This document shows, in pieces, positions 53,520 to 61,930 of a stretch of 64,000 nucleotides of DNA. Each line of letters starts with the position of its first letter. The stretch's first letter is position 1. A program made the translations under genes and the position numbers. The notes under the pieces are model-generated. The model made no database searches, was not told where the DNA came from, and saw only the letters and a list, made by a program, of their open reading frames with translations. The stretch is from Betaproteobacteria bacterium (lineage in GTDB: Bacteria > Pseudomonadota > Gammaproteobacteria > Burkholderiales > SG8-39), in NCBI GenBank assembly GCA_016210745.1, contig JACQTO010000176.1:47448-111447 (forward strand), in the 5' to 3' direction.

Positions 53520-55154
53520 CTACTTCTTCGCCCACGCGCAGAAATGCGGCCCACCCGGCATTTTCTGCGTCGCCTGAAGTTCGCCGGTCTTGATGTAGTC
53601 GCCCTGCAATGCCCATAGCGCCTTCTGTACGTCTTCGGCAGGCCAGTAGCCGAGATCCTGTCCGTAGTAGGGCGCCTTGAGCTTTAGCTCGGGCCAGCCT
53701 TCCTCACGCCAGATTTCCGCGGCCCGTTCCACGAATTCCTTCTTCGGCAAGGATATGGGGGGCAGCGGCCACTTCATGGTGGCGTCGATCAGCATGTACG
53801 ATTGCGTCGGTTTCTCCGGCACGTAGTCTTGCCGAGCCTGCTCCATGACTTCCATAGGTGCCAGCGAAACGTCGGTAAGCCGGTTAGCCGGTCGGGAGAT
53901 GATGCGCGCGTCGCGATGCGGCTGGAACCGTGTGGACAGGGCCCAGACGATCGCGTCGAAGTCCTCCGGATCGATGTCTTCGTTGACCGCAGTGATGATT
54001 TTGCTGTCGATACGGTGCTTGAGAATGGCCTCGAGGATGGTCCATACCTCTTGGGTCTTGGTGTCCATGGCCACTTGGACCACCGCATACTGCATGGCAT
54101 TGGACATCTCGACTATGGAGAATTTCTTGATCTTCTCGAATCCAAGCTCGTAGCGCAGATGCTTGTAGCACGACGCAGCGTTGCCGAGGCACCTGATCTT
54201 GCTGCTCTCGCTGGGCTGGAACTGGCTGATCATGCCGAGCAGTACCGGGTCCTTGCGATGGGTGATGCACTTGACGGTGAAATAGGGCCGCGGCTGGGTC
54301 AGGGACATGTAGCCGATGGCCTCGCCGAACGGTCCCTCGTTTTCGAGTTCGCTGGTGCAAATTTCGCCTTCGATGACGATCTCGGCATGCGCCGGCACTT
54401 CCAGGTCCACGGTCTTGCATTTGACGACTTCGAGCGGCTCGCCCGCGATGCCGCCGGCCATCGTGAACTCGTCGACATCGATGGGGTAGTCGACGCAGGA
54501 ACTATAGCCGAAAGAGGGAGGGCCGCCGATCACGATGGCTGCGGGCAGCGGCACGCCTCTTTCGCGCGCCTTGTTCCAGTGAATGGCGACGCCGCGGAAA
54601 GGCGTGCAGAAGTCGATACCGGTTTTCGTGGGTGACTTCGGCAGGACGCGGTAAGTGCCGACATTGCGGATGCCGCTTTCGGGATCCTTTGTGACCCAGA
54701 AAGGCGCGGTCAGCGCGGGCCCCGGATCCCAGCCCGGGGTGAAGATCGGGATGGGGAATTCCTCCAGGCCGCCGTGCTCCAGGAGATTGGAGCCGATGTG
54801 CACCTCTTCCTGCACCGGACCGTAGTCAACCAGTCTTGGCTGAATCGGGTTTCTCTCCGCCTGGGCTCTTTTTTCGACGATCTCCTCGGGCTTGCACATC
54901 ATGCCCAGGGCATAGATCTGTTCGCTTCCGCCCAGCGCGCCGAGGGCCACGCTGCCGCGGTAGCGCTTGCCTTTGACGTCCGTGATGTTGTCGAACACAA
55001 ACGCGGTGCGCTGCGCTTCGGGCAAACCCCTGAACTGAAGATTCACCAATGGCACCAGCTCGGTATCCTTGTTGACCAGGCGTTTGACGCGGCGCAGCTT
55101 GCCATTTTTGTCCAGGGCGTCCAGGTACTCCCTGATGTCTTTGTAATAAGCCAA
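53520..55154 (-). CDS. UbiD-family prenyl-FMN-dependent decarboxylase/carboxylase
   Basis: 544 residues. Reversible (de)carboxylation of an aromatic or alpha,beta-unsaturated acid with prenylated FMN. Catalytic residues: Arg ~169 (NVGTYRVLP) and the Glu pair in ELENEGPFGEAIGYMS (~273-283). SCVDYPIDVDEFTMAGGIAGEP is the FMN/metal region. TTG 55154 with AGAGGAA upstream is chosen; no ATG fits. No UbiX is in the window, so the cofactor must be made elsewhere. It starts the run UbiD - Mo-oxidoreductase - AOR; a family 1 repeat sits 17 bp upstream. Confidence 0.92.
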   Translation of the reverse strand: MAYYKDIREYLDALDKNGKLRRVKRLVNKDTELVPLVNLQFRGLPEAQRTAFVFDNITDVKGKRYRGSVALGALGGSEQIYALGMMCKPEEIVEKRAQAERNPIQPRLVDYGPVQEEVHIGSNLLEHGGLEEFPIPIFTPGWDPGPALTAPFWVTKDPESGIRNVGTYRVLPKSPTKTGIDFCTPFRGVAIHWNKARERGVPLPAAIVIGGPPSFGYSSCVDYPIDVDEFTMAGGIAGEPLEVVKCKTVDLEVPAHAEIVIEGEICTSELENEGPFGEAIGYMSLTQPRPYFTVKCITHRKDPVLLGMISQFQPSESSKIRCLGNAASCYKHLRYELGFEKIKKFSIVEMSNAMQYAVVQVAMDTKTQEVWTILEAILKHRIDSKIITAVNEDIDPEDFDAIVWALSTRFQPHRDARIISRPANRLTDVSLAPMEVMEQARQDYVPEKPTQSYMLIDATMKWPLPPISLPKKEFVERAAEIWREEGWPELKLKAPYYGQDLGYWPAEDVQKALWALQGDYIKTGELQATQKMPGGPHFCAWAKK

Positions 55155-55171
55155 GTTGGATTCCTCTAGGA

Positions 55172-55253
55172 AAAATGGGGTCAGAGTAACATTTCGTCAA
55201 AGCGAGCCGCGTTGGCTCAATGCGTTTGCGAAATGTTGCTCTGACCCCATTTT
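55172..55253. repeat. Family 1 hairpin repeat, copy 4 (Bug/ubiD junction)
   Basis: Arms AAAATGGGGTCAGAG... with one mismatch in the right arm (GCTCTGACC). Ends 13 bp from the stop of the Bug gene; with copy 5 it brackets that gene. Confidence 0.94.
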
Positions 55254-55266
55254 TGTTAACCGGCGT

Positions 55267-56247
55267 TTACTTGGACTTGGTGCGGCCCTTGAGTTCCTTC
55301 GCCGCATTAGTCCATCTTGCGAGGCTGGCCTGGAAGAAGGGGGCGAATTCCGCAGGCGGCATCCCCACGCCGCTCCCTTCGCGTACGTCGTAACCGATTG
55401 CGGCGTATTGTTTCTGCAGGCTATCGGACTTGAAACTGGCAGACAGCGCACCGTAGATCTTGTCGAGAATCGGCTCCGGCAGCCGGGCCGGGGCGAACAG
55501 GCCTATCCAGGTGAGCCATTGGAAATCCAGTCCCGATTCCGACATGCTCGGAACGTCCGGCAATTGGGAGGTCCGCTTGGCACTGGTGACGGCGAGAGCG
55601 CGGATCTTTCCTGACCGCAGTTGGGACAATGCCGGGACCTGGGTTACGACGACCATGGGTACTTCGCCGGCAACGGCGGCATTGATCGAGGGGCCGCTTC
55701 CCTTGTAGGGGATAAATACGATGTCGACGCCTGTCTGTTTCTTGAACAGCTCGGTGGCTACGTAAAAGGGCGGAGCGCCCGAGCCGTAGGAGAGCGACCC
55801 GGGCTTGGCTTTGGCCAGCGCGATCAGTTCCTTGATCGAGGTTGCCGGGACCGACTGATGGACCGCGAACACGAGCGGATCCGAAACGAGCATCGTGATG
55901 GGCGTGAAATCCTTGGCCGGATCGTAGGGCAGGCGGCCGTACATGTCCGGACTGTAGGTCATGGCCGAAACCAGCAGAATATGGCCGTCGGGTGCCGACT
56001 TGGATACATATTCCGTGGCGATGGCCGCATCGGCGCCAGGCTTGTTTTCCACTATGGCCGGCTGTCCCAGGCGCTCGCTCAGTCTCGGTGCGATGATGCG
56101 CGCGAGAATATCGTTGGCGCCGCCCGGCGGATACCCGACGATGATTCTTATCGGCCGGCTCGGATAGGTTTGCGCCGTCGATTCGACGCAGACCAGGGCG
56201 AGCGCGAAGGCCATGAGCATTCGAAAAACGCTCGGTGCGATTGTCAT
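55267..56247 (-). CDS. Bug/TctC-family periplasmic substrate-binding protein flanked by family 1 repeats
   Basis: 326 residues; signal peptide to CVESTAQTYPSRP; RPIRIIVGYPPGGANDILAR, IVENKPGADAAIATEYVSKS, PDGHILLVSAMTYSPD, GKIRALAVTSAKRTSQLPDV. Sits between a Mo-oxidoreductase and UbiD in a leftward run with a good GGAGGA site, so it probably captures the substrate or a related acid. Both its sides carry family 1 hairpins (55172 and 56275), making a unit of about 1.2 kb. Confidence 0.92.
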   Translation of the reverse strand: MTIAPSVFRMLMAFALALVCVESTAQTYPSRPIRIIVGYPPGGANDILARIIAPRLSERLGQPAIVENKPGADAAIATEYVSKSAPDGHILLVSAMTYSPDMYGRLPYDPAKDFTPITMLVSDPLVFAVHQSVPATSIKELIALAKAKPGSLSYGSGAPPFYVATELFKKQTGVDIVFIPYKGSGPSINAAVAGEVPMVVVTQVPALSQLRSGKIRALAVTSAKRTSQLPDVPSMSESGLDFQWLTWIGLFAPARLPEPILDKIYGALSASFKSDSLQKQYAAIGYDVREGSGVGMPPAEFAPFFQASLARWTNAAKELKGRTKSK

Positions 56248-56274
56248 AGTGCTTCCTCCGTGTTGTCCGTTAGC

Positions 56275-56357
56275 AAAATGGGGTCAGAGTAACATTTCAC
56301 TTGCGGATCCAATCAATTCGGTATTGCTTTGATGGAATGTTACTCTGACCCCATTTT
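56275..56357. repeat. Family 1 hairpin repeat, copy 5
   Basis: Perfect arms 56275-56296 and 56336-56357; the right arm codes the last residues and stop (KMGSE) of the leftward Mo-oxidoreductase. Confidence 0.95.
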
Positions 56358-58952
56358 CCCTTCGGCAAGGGTGACTTTGACCCGCACGCACAGGTCCAGG
56401 CTCAGGTTCGCCGGACTCGCATGATTCCAATCGAGTTCCAGCAGTTCATTGAAGAATACGCCTTTGCCTTTGGCCACGGGCATGCCCTCGCCCCAATGGC
56501 CGGCGCAGGCCGCAATTCCGAGTCCTTCGGGATGGATTGCGTGCGTAAGGTGCGCGCGGCCCTTCACCTTCTTCCCCGTCTCGGTCTCCACCCAGACCAG
56601 GGCACCATCGTATAGGCCTTTGGCCTTGCCTGCCTCGGCGTTGATGGCGATCGTGTAGGAGTACGGATCCAGGCGCGCAGCCTCGTCGAGCCAGGGATTC
56701 TCCATCGTAAAGCTGTTGGTGTGAATGCTATCGCGGTAATAGAAAGCGTACAGGTCAAAGCCTGGGCTCTTGCAGGTGTGCGATGGACAGGGCAGAAAGT
56801 CGGGCAGCGGTTGGTAATATTCGCGCGGGATTTTCAATCCGTGCGGCTCGGTGATGGCGGCGATTTTCTCGCCGATCGGAGGCAGGAATTCCATGTAGAT
56901 CGGCACGCGCACATCGACGAACGCTCGCCAGTACACCTCCTGGGGTTTCTTGGTCCATTTGATGAGGCCGTGCGCTTTGAACCACTCGAGGTCCCGATCG
57001 GGTCCGAAATTGCTTTTCAGATCGGCATCGCAGATCTCTTCCCAACCGTATCGGTGATCGGCCTGCAGGCGATACTCGGGGGCAAGATTCAACAAGGCGT
57101 TCAATGCGGCATTCACGTCGGCGCGAAAGCCGATGCGGTCCGCGAGTTCGAACAGTATGTCCGGGAAGCGGCGCTGTTCGCCCTCCGGCGGAAGCAGCGG
57201 TTGGCGGATCGGCCAGCACCACTCGCCCATCCCGGCGGGCAGACTGAATATGAACGGGTAATTGGAGCGTGAATCCAGCGATTGAAGATAGCTGCAATCC
57301 GGCAGCACGATATCGGCGAAGCGGCTGGTCTCGGTTTCGAACAGGTCGATGGAAACCATGAACTTGTATTCGGCCAGCGATCGAGCCATGGTTTCCCGAT
57401 TGGCGATGCTCATCAGCAGATTCGAGCCGAAATTCAGCAGCACCTCGGGGCGATAGCCAAGCTCGAGTTTTCCCCACCACTCTTCGCGATCGTCGGAATC
57501 GAGGAAGGGCGTGTGCCTGGCCATGACGAACAGGTCGTTCAATGCCATGTTCTGCGGCGGGCGCGGCTCGTTGGCCGGGTAGGGGTAGTGGTGGCCCATC
57601 CATATCCCGACCTTCATCAGGCCGTCCGGCCCGGATTTGGGCACATAGCCCAGCCGGCCGGTTTCGGGAAATCCCATGCACGCCGGGTTGAATCCCAGGC
57701 AACCGCCCACCACGTCGCAGGCCCCCACCAGCTCGTTGAGCAGATCGATGGCGAAGAAGTTGTAAAGCGAATTGGCGTGTCCCTGGGCGCCACGGAAGGC
57801 GACTGCGGCCGCAGGGCGGTAGGGAAGCGTCACTCCCTCCACGACGATGGTGCTGCCGATCCTTGCCTCGCGGCCGAACTCTCCGGCAATACGTCGGATA
57901 TTGGCGGCCGGGACCGTGGTGATGCCTTCGGCCCATTCAGGGGTGAACCTCTTCAGATGCTGCTTCAGTTTCTGGAACGCGGGCTGGCAGCGAACGCCGT
58001 TGATTTCGAAATCGCCTTCCAGCGCCGTGTCGGCAGGCCGGGCGCCGCTGTAGAGGCGCGGCGCGTTCGCGGCGTTGTCCCAGACCAGCGGCGTACCCGA
58101 TGCCGCATCGCGCATGTACAACTTGTCCGGGCCGATCAGATAGGGAGCGTTGGTCTTGGCCTGAAGGTAGGGCAGGTCGACCATGCCGAGTTCATTGACG
58201 AGGACGTTGCACATGGCCAACGCAAGCGCGCCGTCGGTGCCGACGCGCAGGGGCACCCATTCGGTCGCTTTGGCCGCGGCGAAGTTGCACATCGGATCCA
58301 CGACCACCAGCTTCATTCCGCGCAAGCGCGCATCGGCCGCAAGACCCATGTTGGAGGTCGAGGCGTGCCCAGCGCCGTGCCCTTTGGAGGCGCCGAAGTA
58401 GATGGCGTAGTTGCAGTACTTGAAGTCGGGCACGATGCCCCAGGAGGCGTGCATCATTCCGGCGAACAAGTGCGTGCCGTTGCCGCAGTGCAGACCGCCG
58501 CCCGCCGTTGAGACGTTGGGTGTGCCGAAGCCGGTGGCAAAGGCGGCAAACGGTATGCGGCTGGCGCTCACCGTGGTGGTGCGCTGGACCATGAGCTTGC
58601 GCGGATCTTCGGCGCGCACGCGCCTAAAGACCGTCGCGATTTCATCCAACGCTTCGTCCCAACCGATTTCCTTCCAGCGCGGGTCTTCGTTGAGCCCTTT
58701 GTTGGGATTCGTGCGCCGCAATGGTTTCTTCAGCCGATAAGGATCGTAGTGCGTCATGACGCCGGAGACGCCTTTCCCGCACAGGCGCCCCTTGCCGATC
58801 ACGCTCTGCGGATTTCCTTCCACTTTCACGACTACGCCGCCGACACGGTGGGCGAGTATCGAACAGGAGCCGTAGCAAAGGGCGCAGGAGGAGGGGATCC
58901 AGACGTCTTCGCCTGTCTCGCCTAGACCTGCTGTAACGGTCAAATCATTCAT
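56340..58952 (-). CDS. Mo/W-bisMGD oxidoreductase, DMSO-reductase superfamily (second, longer copy)
   Basis: 870 residues. Fe4S4 ligands Cys23, Cys26, Cys30, Cys58 (SSCALCYGSC, GRLCGKG). MGD-binding YAIYFGASKGHGAGHASTSN and VVVDPMCNFAAAKATEWVPL; central FNPACMGFPETGRLGYVPKS; later FMVSIDLFETETSRFADIVL. It lacks a Tat signal and an obvious electron-transfer subunit. The longer middle region and FADIVLPDCSYLQ suggest a group distinct from formate dehydrogenase, perhaps near the transhydroxylase/acetylene-hydratase-like or thiosulfate/polysulfide-type branches; not resolvable here. C-terminus EGKMGSE comes from a repeat arm. ATG 58952 has a weak ribosome site. Confidence 0.88.
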   Translation of the reverse strand: MNDLTVTAGLGETGEDVWIPSSCALCYGSCSILAHRVGGVVVKVEGNPQSVIGKGRLCGKGVSGVMTHYDPYRLKKPLRRTNPNKGLNEDPRWKEIGWDEALDEIATVFRRVRAEDPRKLMVQRTTTVSASRIPFAAFATGFGTPNVSTAGGGLHCGNGTHLFAGMMHASWGIVPDFKYCNYAIYFGASKGHGAGHASTSNMGLAADARLRGMKLVVVDPMCNFAAAKATEWVPLRVGTDGALALAMCNVLVNELGMVDLPYLQAKTNAPYLIGPDKLYMRDAASGTPLVWDNAANAPRLYSGARPADTALEGDFEINGVRCQPAFQKLKQHLKRFTPEWAEGITTVPAANIRRIAGEFGREARIGSTIVVEGVTLPYRPAAAVAFRGAQGHANSLYNFFAIDLLNELVGACDVVGGCLGFNPACMGFPETGRLGYVPKSGPDGLMKVGIWMGHHYPYPANEPRPPQNMALNDLFVMARHTPFLDSDDREEWWGKLELGYRPEVLLNFGSNLLMSIANRETMARSLAEYKFMVSIDLFETETSRFADIVLPDCSYLQSLDSRSNYPFIFSLPAGMGEWCWPIRQPLLPPEGEQRRFPDILFELADRIGFRADVNAALNALLNLAPEYRLQADHRYGWEEICDADLKSNFGPDRDLEWFKAHGLIKWTKKPQEVYWRAFVDVRVPIYMEFLPPIGEKIAAITEPHGLKIPREYYQPLPDFLPCPSHTCKSPGFDLYAFYYRDSIHTNSFTMENPWLDEAARLDPYSYTIAINAEAGKAKGLYDGALVWVETETGKKVKGRAHLTHAIHPEGLGIAACAGHWGEGMPVAKGKGVFFNELLELDWNHASPANLSLDLCVRVKVTLAEGKMGSE

Positions 58953-59007
58953 CGCGAACCACGGTCCTGCGCCAGAAATTCAGCAAGTACTTGGCCGAAA
59001 CAAGCAT

Positions 59008-59160
59008 GCGTCATCGTTGCTCGCCGGCGCCTCCTTCCCTGCGCCGCGGCGCTCCGCGCTGCCCTCGCCAACGGCGAAGCCCAGATAAGGCTCCTGGTCT
59101 TCGCCGCCGGCTCGGCGCGGCCCTTAATGGGAGGGAGGCGCCGGCGAGCAACGATGACGC
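59008..59160. repeat. Long imperfect hairpin with 27-bp perfect arms
   Basis: GCGTCATCGTTGCTCGCCGG... (59008-59034) is perfectly inverted at 59134-59160. The inner ~100 bp also pair partly (GCGCCGCGGCGC, CGCCAACGGCGAAG against CTTCGCCGCC). It is unlike the three repeat families. It separates the second Mo-oxidoreductase from a Bug gene. Confidence 0.85.
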
Positions 59161-59194
59161 CCCGGGTCAGTCTGCCTGCTCCACCGAACAGCAC

Positions 59195-60163
59195 CTATTG
59201 CTTGGGAATCTTCGCGTGCTCGATAACACGGCTCCACTTCTCCAGTTCGCTATCGACGTACCGCGCGAACTCCGGTTGGCTCAGAGTCCCCGGATCGACG
59301 CCCTGTCTGTTGAAGCTCGTCTTGATATGCGCTGAACCCAATACTGCGCCCACATCGGCGGTGATTTTCGCGAGTGCCGCGGCAGGCAGTTGCGGCGGTC
59401 CGTAAAGCCCGAACCATGACAATACCTCGAAGCCCTTCACTCCCGCTTCATCCAGGGTCGGGATATCCGGTGCGGTCGGTACGCGGCGCAGCGTAGTCAC
59501 GCCGAGCGCGCGCAGCCTTCCGGACAACAGATGCGGAATGACCGAGGCCAGCCCGGCGAACATCACCGGCGCATGTCCGGCCAGCAGATCGTTCATCGCC
59601 GGGGCCGAGCCCTTGTAGGGGATATGGAACAATTTGGCCCCCGCCATCACCTGAAAGAGCTCGCCCGCCAGGTGGTTGGCGCCGCCGACTCCGGTTGAGC
59701 CGAAGCCGATCGTTCCAGGCTTGTCCTTGGCCAGCTTGATCAGCTCCGCGACCGATTGCGCCGGAAACGCCGAATTGACGATCAGCACATTGGGAGCGCT
59801 GGCGATGAGTGCAAGCGGCGTGAAATCCCGCCTGGTGTCGTAGGGCAGTTTCTTGTAAAGACTCGGATTGATGACATGGTGCGTGGCTGTCACCATCAAG
59901 AGATGCGGATCGCCGACTGCGCGCGTAATCTGTTCGGATCCTATGATTCCGCTGGCGCCGGCCTTGTTCTCAACGATGACCGGGACGCGCCAACGTAGCC
60001 CGAGCTGATTGGCAACTTCTCTCGCGACAATGTCCGTCGTAGCGCCGGGCGGAAATGGGACGATGATCTTCACTCCCGCGGCGGGATAAGACTGCGCGTA
60101 ACTCGCAGCGCCGAAGCCGCCCAGCACTAGGCATGCAGCAACAATTCCGATCAAATGGATCAT
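59195..60163 (-). CDS. Bug/TctC-family periplasmic substrate-binding protein
   Basis: 322 residues; signal peptide to GFGAASYAQSYPA; AGVKIIVPFPPGATTDIVAR, IVENKAGASGIIGSEQITRA, GRLRALGVTTLRRVPTAPDI. Good AGGAGG site upstream of ATG 60163. Lies between the acyl-CoA ligase gene (upstream, past a family 2 repeat) and the Mo-oxidoreductase. Probably the uptake protein of this catabolic set. Confidence 0.93.
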   Translation of the reverse strand: MIHLIGIVAACLVLGGFGAASYAQSYPAAGVKIIVPFPPGATTDIVAREVANQLGLRWRVPVIVENKAGASGIIGSEQITRAVGDPHLLMVTATHHVINPSLYKKLPYDTRRDFTPLALIASAPNVLIVNSAFPAQSVAELIKLAKDKPGTIGFGSTGVGGANHLAGELFQVMAGAKLFHIPYKGSAPAMNDLLAGHAPVMFAGLASVIPHLLSGRLRALGVTTLRRVPTAPDIPTLDEAGVKGFEVLSWFGLYGPPQLPAAALAKITADVGAVLGSAHIKTSFNRQGVDPGTLSQPEFARYVDSELEKWSRVIEHAKIPKQ

Positions 60164-60195
60164 TGGGCCCTCCTCTTGTATGACTACTTCTAATC

Positions 60196-60329
60196 TCAGC
60201 CGGACGAGCCGGAACCAGTGAAGCTGGTCTTGCCGTTTATCAATCTCCCCTTTTCATGCAGTTGCACGCAACTGCATGAAAAGGGGAGACGAATTTGGAA
60301 ACCAAATCTTCGCTAGATCTGTCTATACA
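60196..60329 (-). repeat. Family 2 hairpin repeat, copy E (ligase/Bug junction)
   Basis: CAGCCGGACGAGCCGGAACC, stem 60244-60265/60268-60289 with CATGCAG/CTGCATG arms, then GACGAATTTGGAAACCAAAT. Nearly identical to copy B 40 kb away. Confidence 0.93.
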
Positions 60330-60383
60330 ACACCAAAATCCTCGCCGGAACCGCCAACAATATGCTCACAACTTCGTAATTGA

Positions 60384-61919
60384 TTAAATGCTTGCTTCCT
60401 GGCCGCGCCAGTACGGTTCGCGCAATTCCCGCCGCAGGACTTTGCCCACCGGATTGCGGGGCAGCGACTTGGCGAATTCTACGCGACGCGGTTTCATGTA
60501 GCCCGGCAGGCGGCTGCCGCAATAGTCGATCAATGCGTCCGGCAAGACCTCTCCGCCTTCCTGCGGCACGACAATCGCGGTCACCAGTTCGCCCCAAGTT
60601 TCGTCGGGCGTGCCGATCACCGCCACTTCCTTCACGCCTGGAAATCCGAGCAGCACTTCCTCGATATCGCTGGGAAATATATTCTCGCCGCCGCTGATGA
60701 TCATGTCCTGCTTGCGATCGACCAGATAGAGATAGCCTTCTCCATCGAGCCGCCCCATGTCGCCGAGAGAGAACCACTCCCCTCGATGACTCTTCCTGGT
60801 GCGTTCGGCATCCTTGTAATAGCCGGAGAACAGTCCGGGGCCGCGCACGAATACCTCGCCAACGCCGCCCGCGGGAACGTCGCATCCGGCGCCATCCAGG
60901 ATGCGTATCTCGACATCGCGAATAGGCCGGCCGACGGCGCGCTTGCGCTCGGAGAGCTCCGTGGCGGTAATGTTGGTGATGATGCGGGTTTCGGTCGCAC
61001 CGTAGAACTCGTTCAATATCGGCCCGAATCGGGCCAGCACCTTGTCCTTCACCGTGCTGGACAACGGCGAGCCCCCGGAGATCAGCACCCGCAGGCTGGA
61101 TACGTCGTGACGGCCGGTGTCATCAAAAGCGGTCACGAGCTGATACATCGTCGGCACCATGAAAGAATTGGTCACCCTGTAGCGCGCGACCAACTCGTGG
61201 AATTGGCGCGCATCGAACCCCGGGGTCACCACGCAGGTTCCGCCCAGGTATATCGCCAGCGTAGCGAAGTCGCGCGGCGCGGAGTGCCAGAAGGGTCCCG
61301 GATCCAGATTGATATCCTGCGCCCCGAGTCCGTAGTCGAGGGCCTTGTAGAGATAGCCCGCAACGATGGCACGGTGTGAGATCAGCGCGCCCTTCGAGGG
61401 GCCCGTGGTGCCCGAGGTATAACCGATATAGAGCGTGTCCTCGGGCGAAAGCGAGACCTCAGGTTCGCCGGCCGGCCCAGAATCGATCAATTCATCCAGT
61501 CGGCGCGCGGAATCGGCATTGCCGTCGCGAACGAAAATGCGCCCGCGCAGAGCGGTGCCGGTCGAGGCGGGCAGCCCGTCGAGCAAGGGCAGGAATTCGC
61601 TATCGACAACCAGCGCGCGCGCGTCGGAATGCTGCAGCCGGTAGTGAATATCGGGCGCCTTCAGCTGATAGTTGATCGGGACCAATGGGGCGCCGAGCTT
61701 GGCCGCGGCAAAATAGACTTCCAGGAATTCGGGCGAATTTCTCGCCAAGATGGCGATCTTGGCGCCCTTGGCGATGCCGTTGGCGGCAAGCGCGTTCGCC
61801 AACCGGTTGACGCGATCGTTCAGAGCTGCATGGCTGAGCGAGCGCCCGTCAGCCGAAATGATGGCGGGTTTGTCCGGAAAATATCGCGCGTTTCGCGTCA
61901 GGCAACGTCCTAGAATCAT
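60384..61919 (-). CDS. AMP-forming acyl-CoA synthetase (class I adenylate-forming ligase)
   Basis: 511 residues. P-loop-like TLYIGYTSGTTGPSKGALIS (~164-183), the A5 block NEFYGATETR, A7 WFSLGDMGRLDGEGYLYLVD, A8 RKQDMIISGGENIFPSDIEE and the A10 Lys in LPRNPVGKVLRREL. These make it a complete fatty-acid/aromatic acid-CoA ligase. It would activate the imported acid before the MaoC hydratase and UbiD or redox steps. Downstream of the maoC pair across a family 2 repeat; AGGAAG ribosome site. Exact acid unknown. Confidence 0.93.
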   Translation of the reverse strand: MILGRCLTRNARYFPDKPAIISADGRSLSHAALNDRVNRLANALAANGIAKGAKIAILARNSPEFLEVYFAAAKLGAPLVPINYQLKAPDIHYRLQHSDARALVVDSEFLPLLDGLPASTGTALRGRIFVRDGNADSARRLDELIDSGPAGEPEVSLSPEDTLYIGYTSGTTGPSKGALISHRAIVAGYLYKALDYGLGAQDINLDPGPFWHSAPRDFATLAIYLGGTCVVTPGFDARQFHELVARYRVTNSFMVPTMYQLVTAFDDTGRHDVSSLRVLISGGSPLSSTVKDKVLARFGPILNEFYGATETRIITNITATELSERKRAVGRPIRDVEIRILDGAGCDVPAGGVGEVFVRGPGLFSGYYKDAERTRKSHRGEWFSLGDMGRLDGEGYLYLVDRKQDMIISGGENIFPSDIEEVLLGFPGVKEVAVIGTPDETWGELVTAIVVPQEGGEVLPDALIDYCGSRLPGYMKPRRVEFAKSLPRNPVGKVLRRELREPYWRGQEASI

Positions 61920-61930
61920 TGCGTTCTTCC

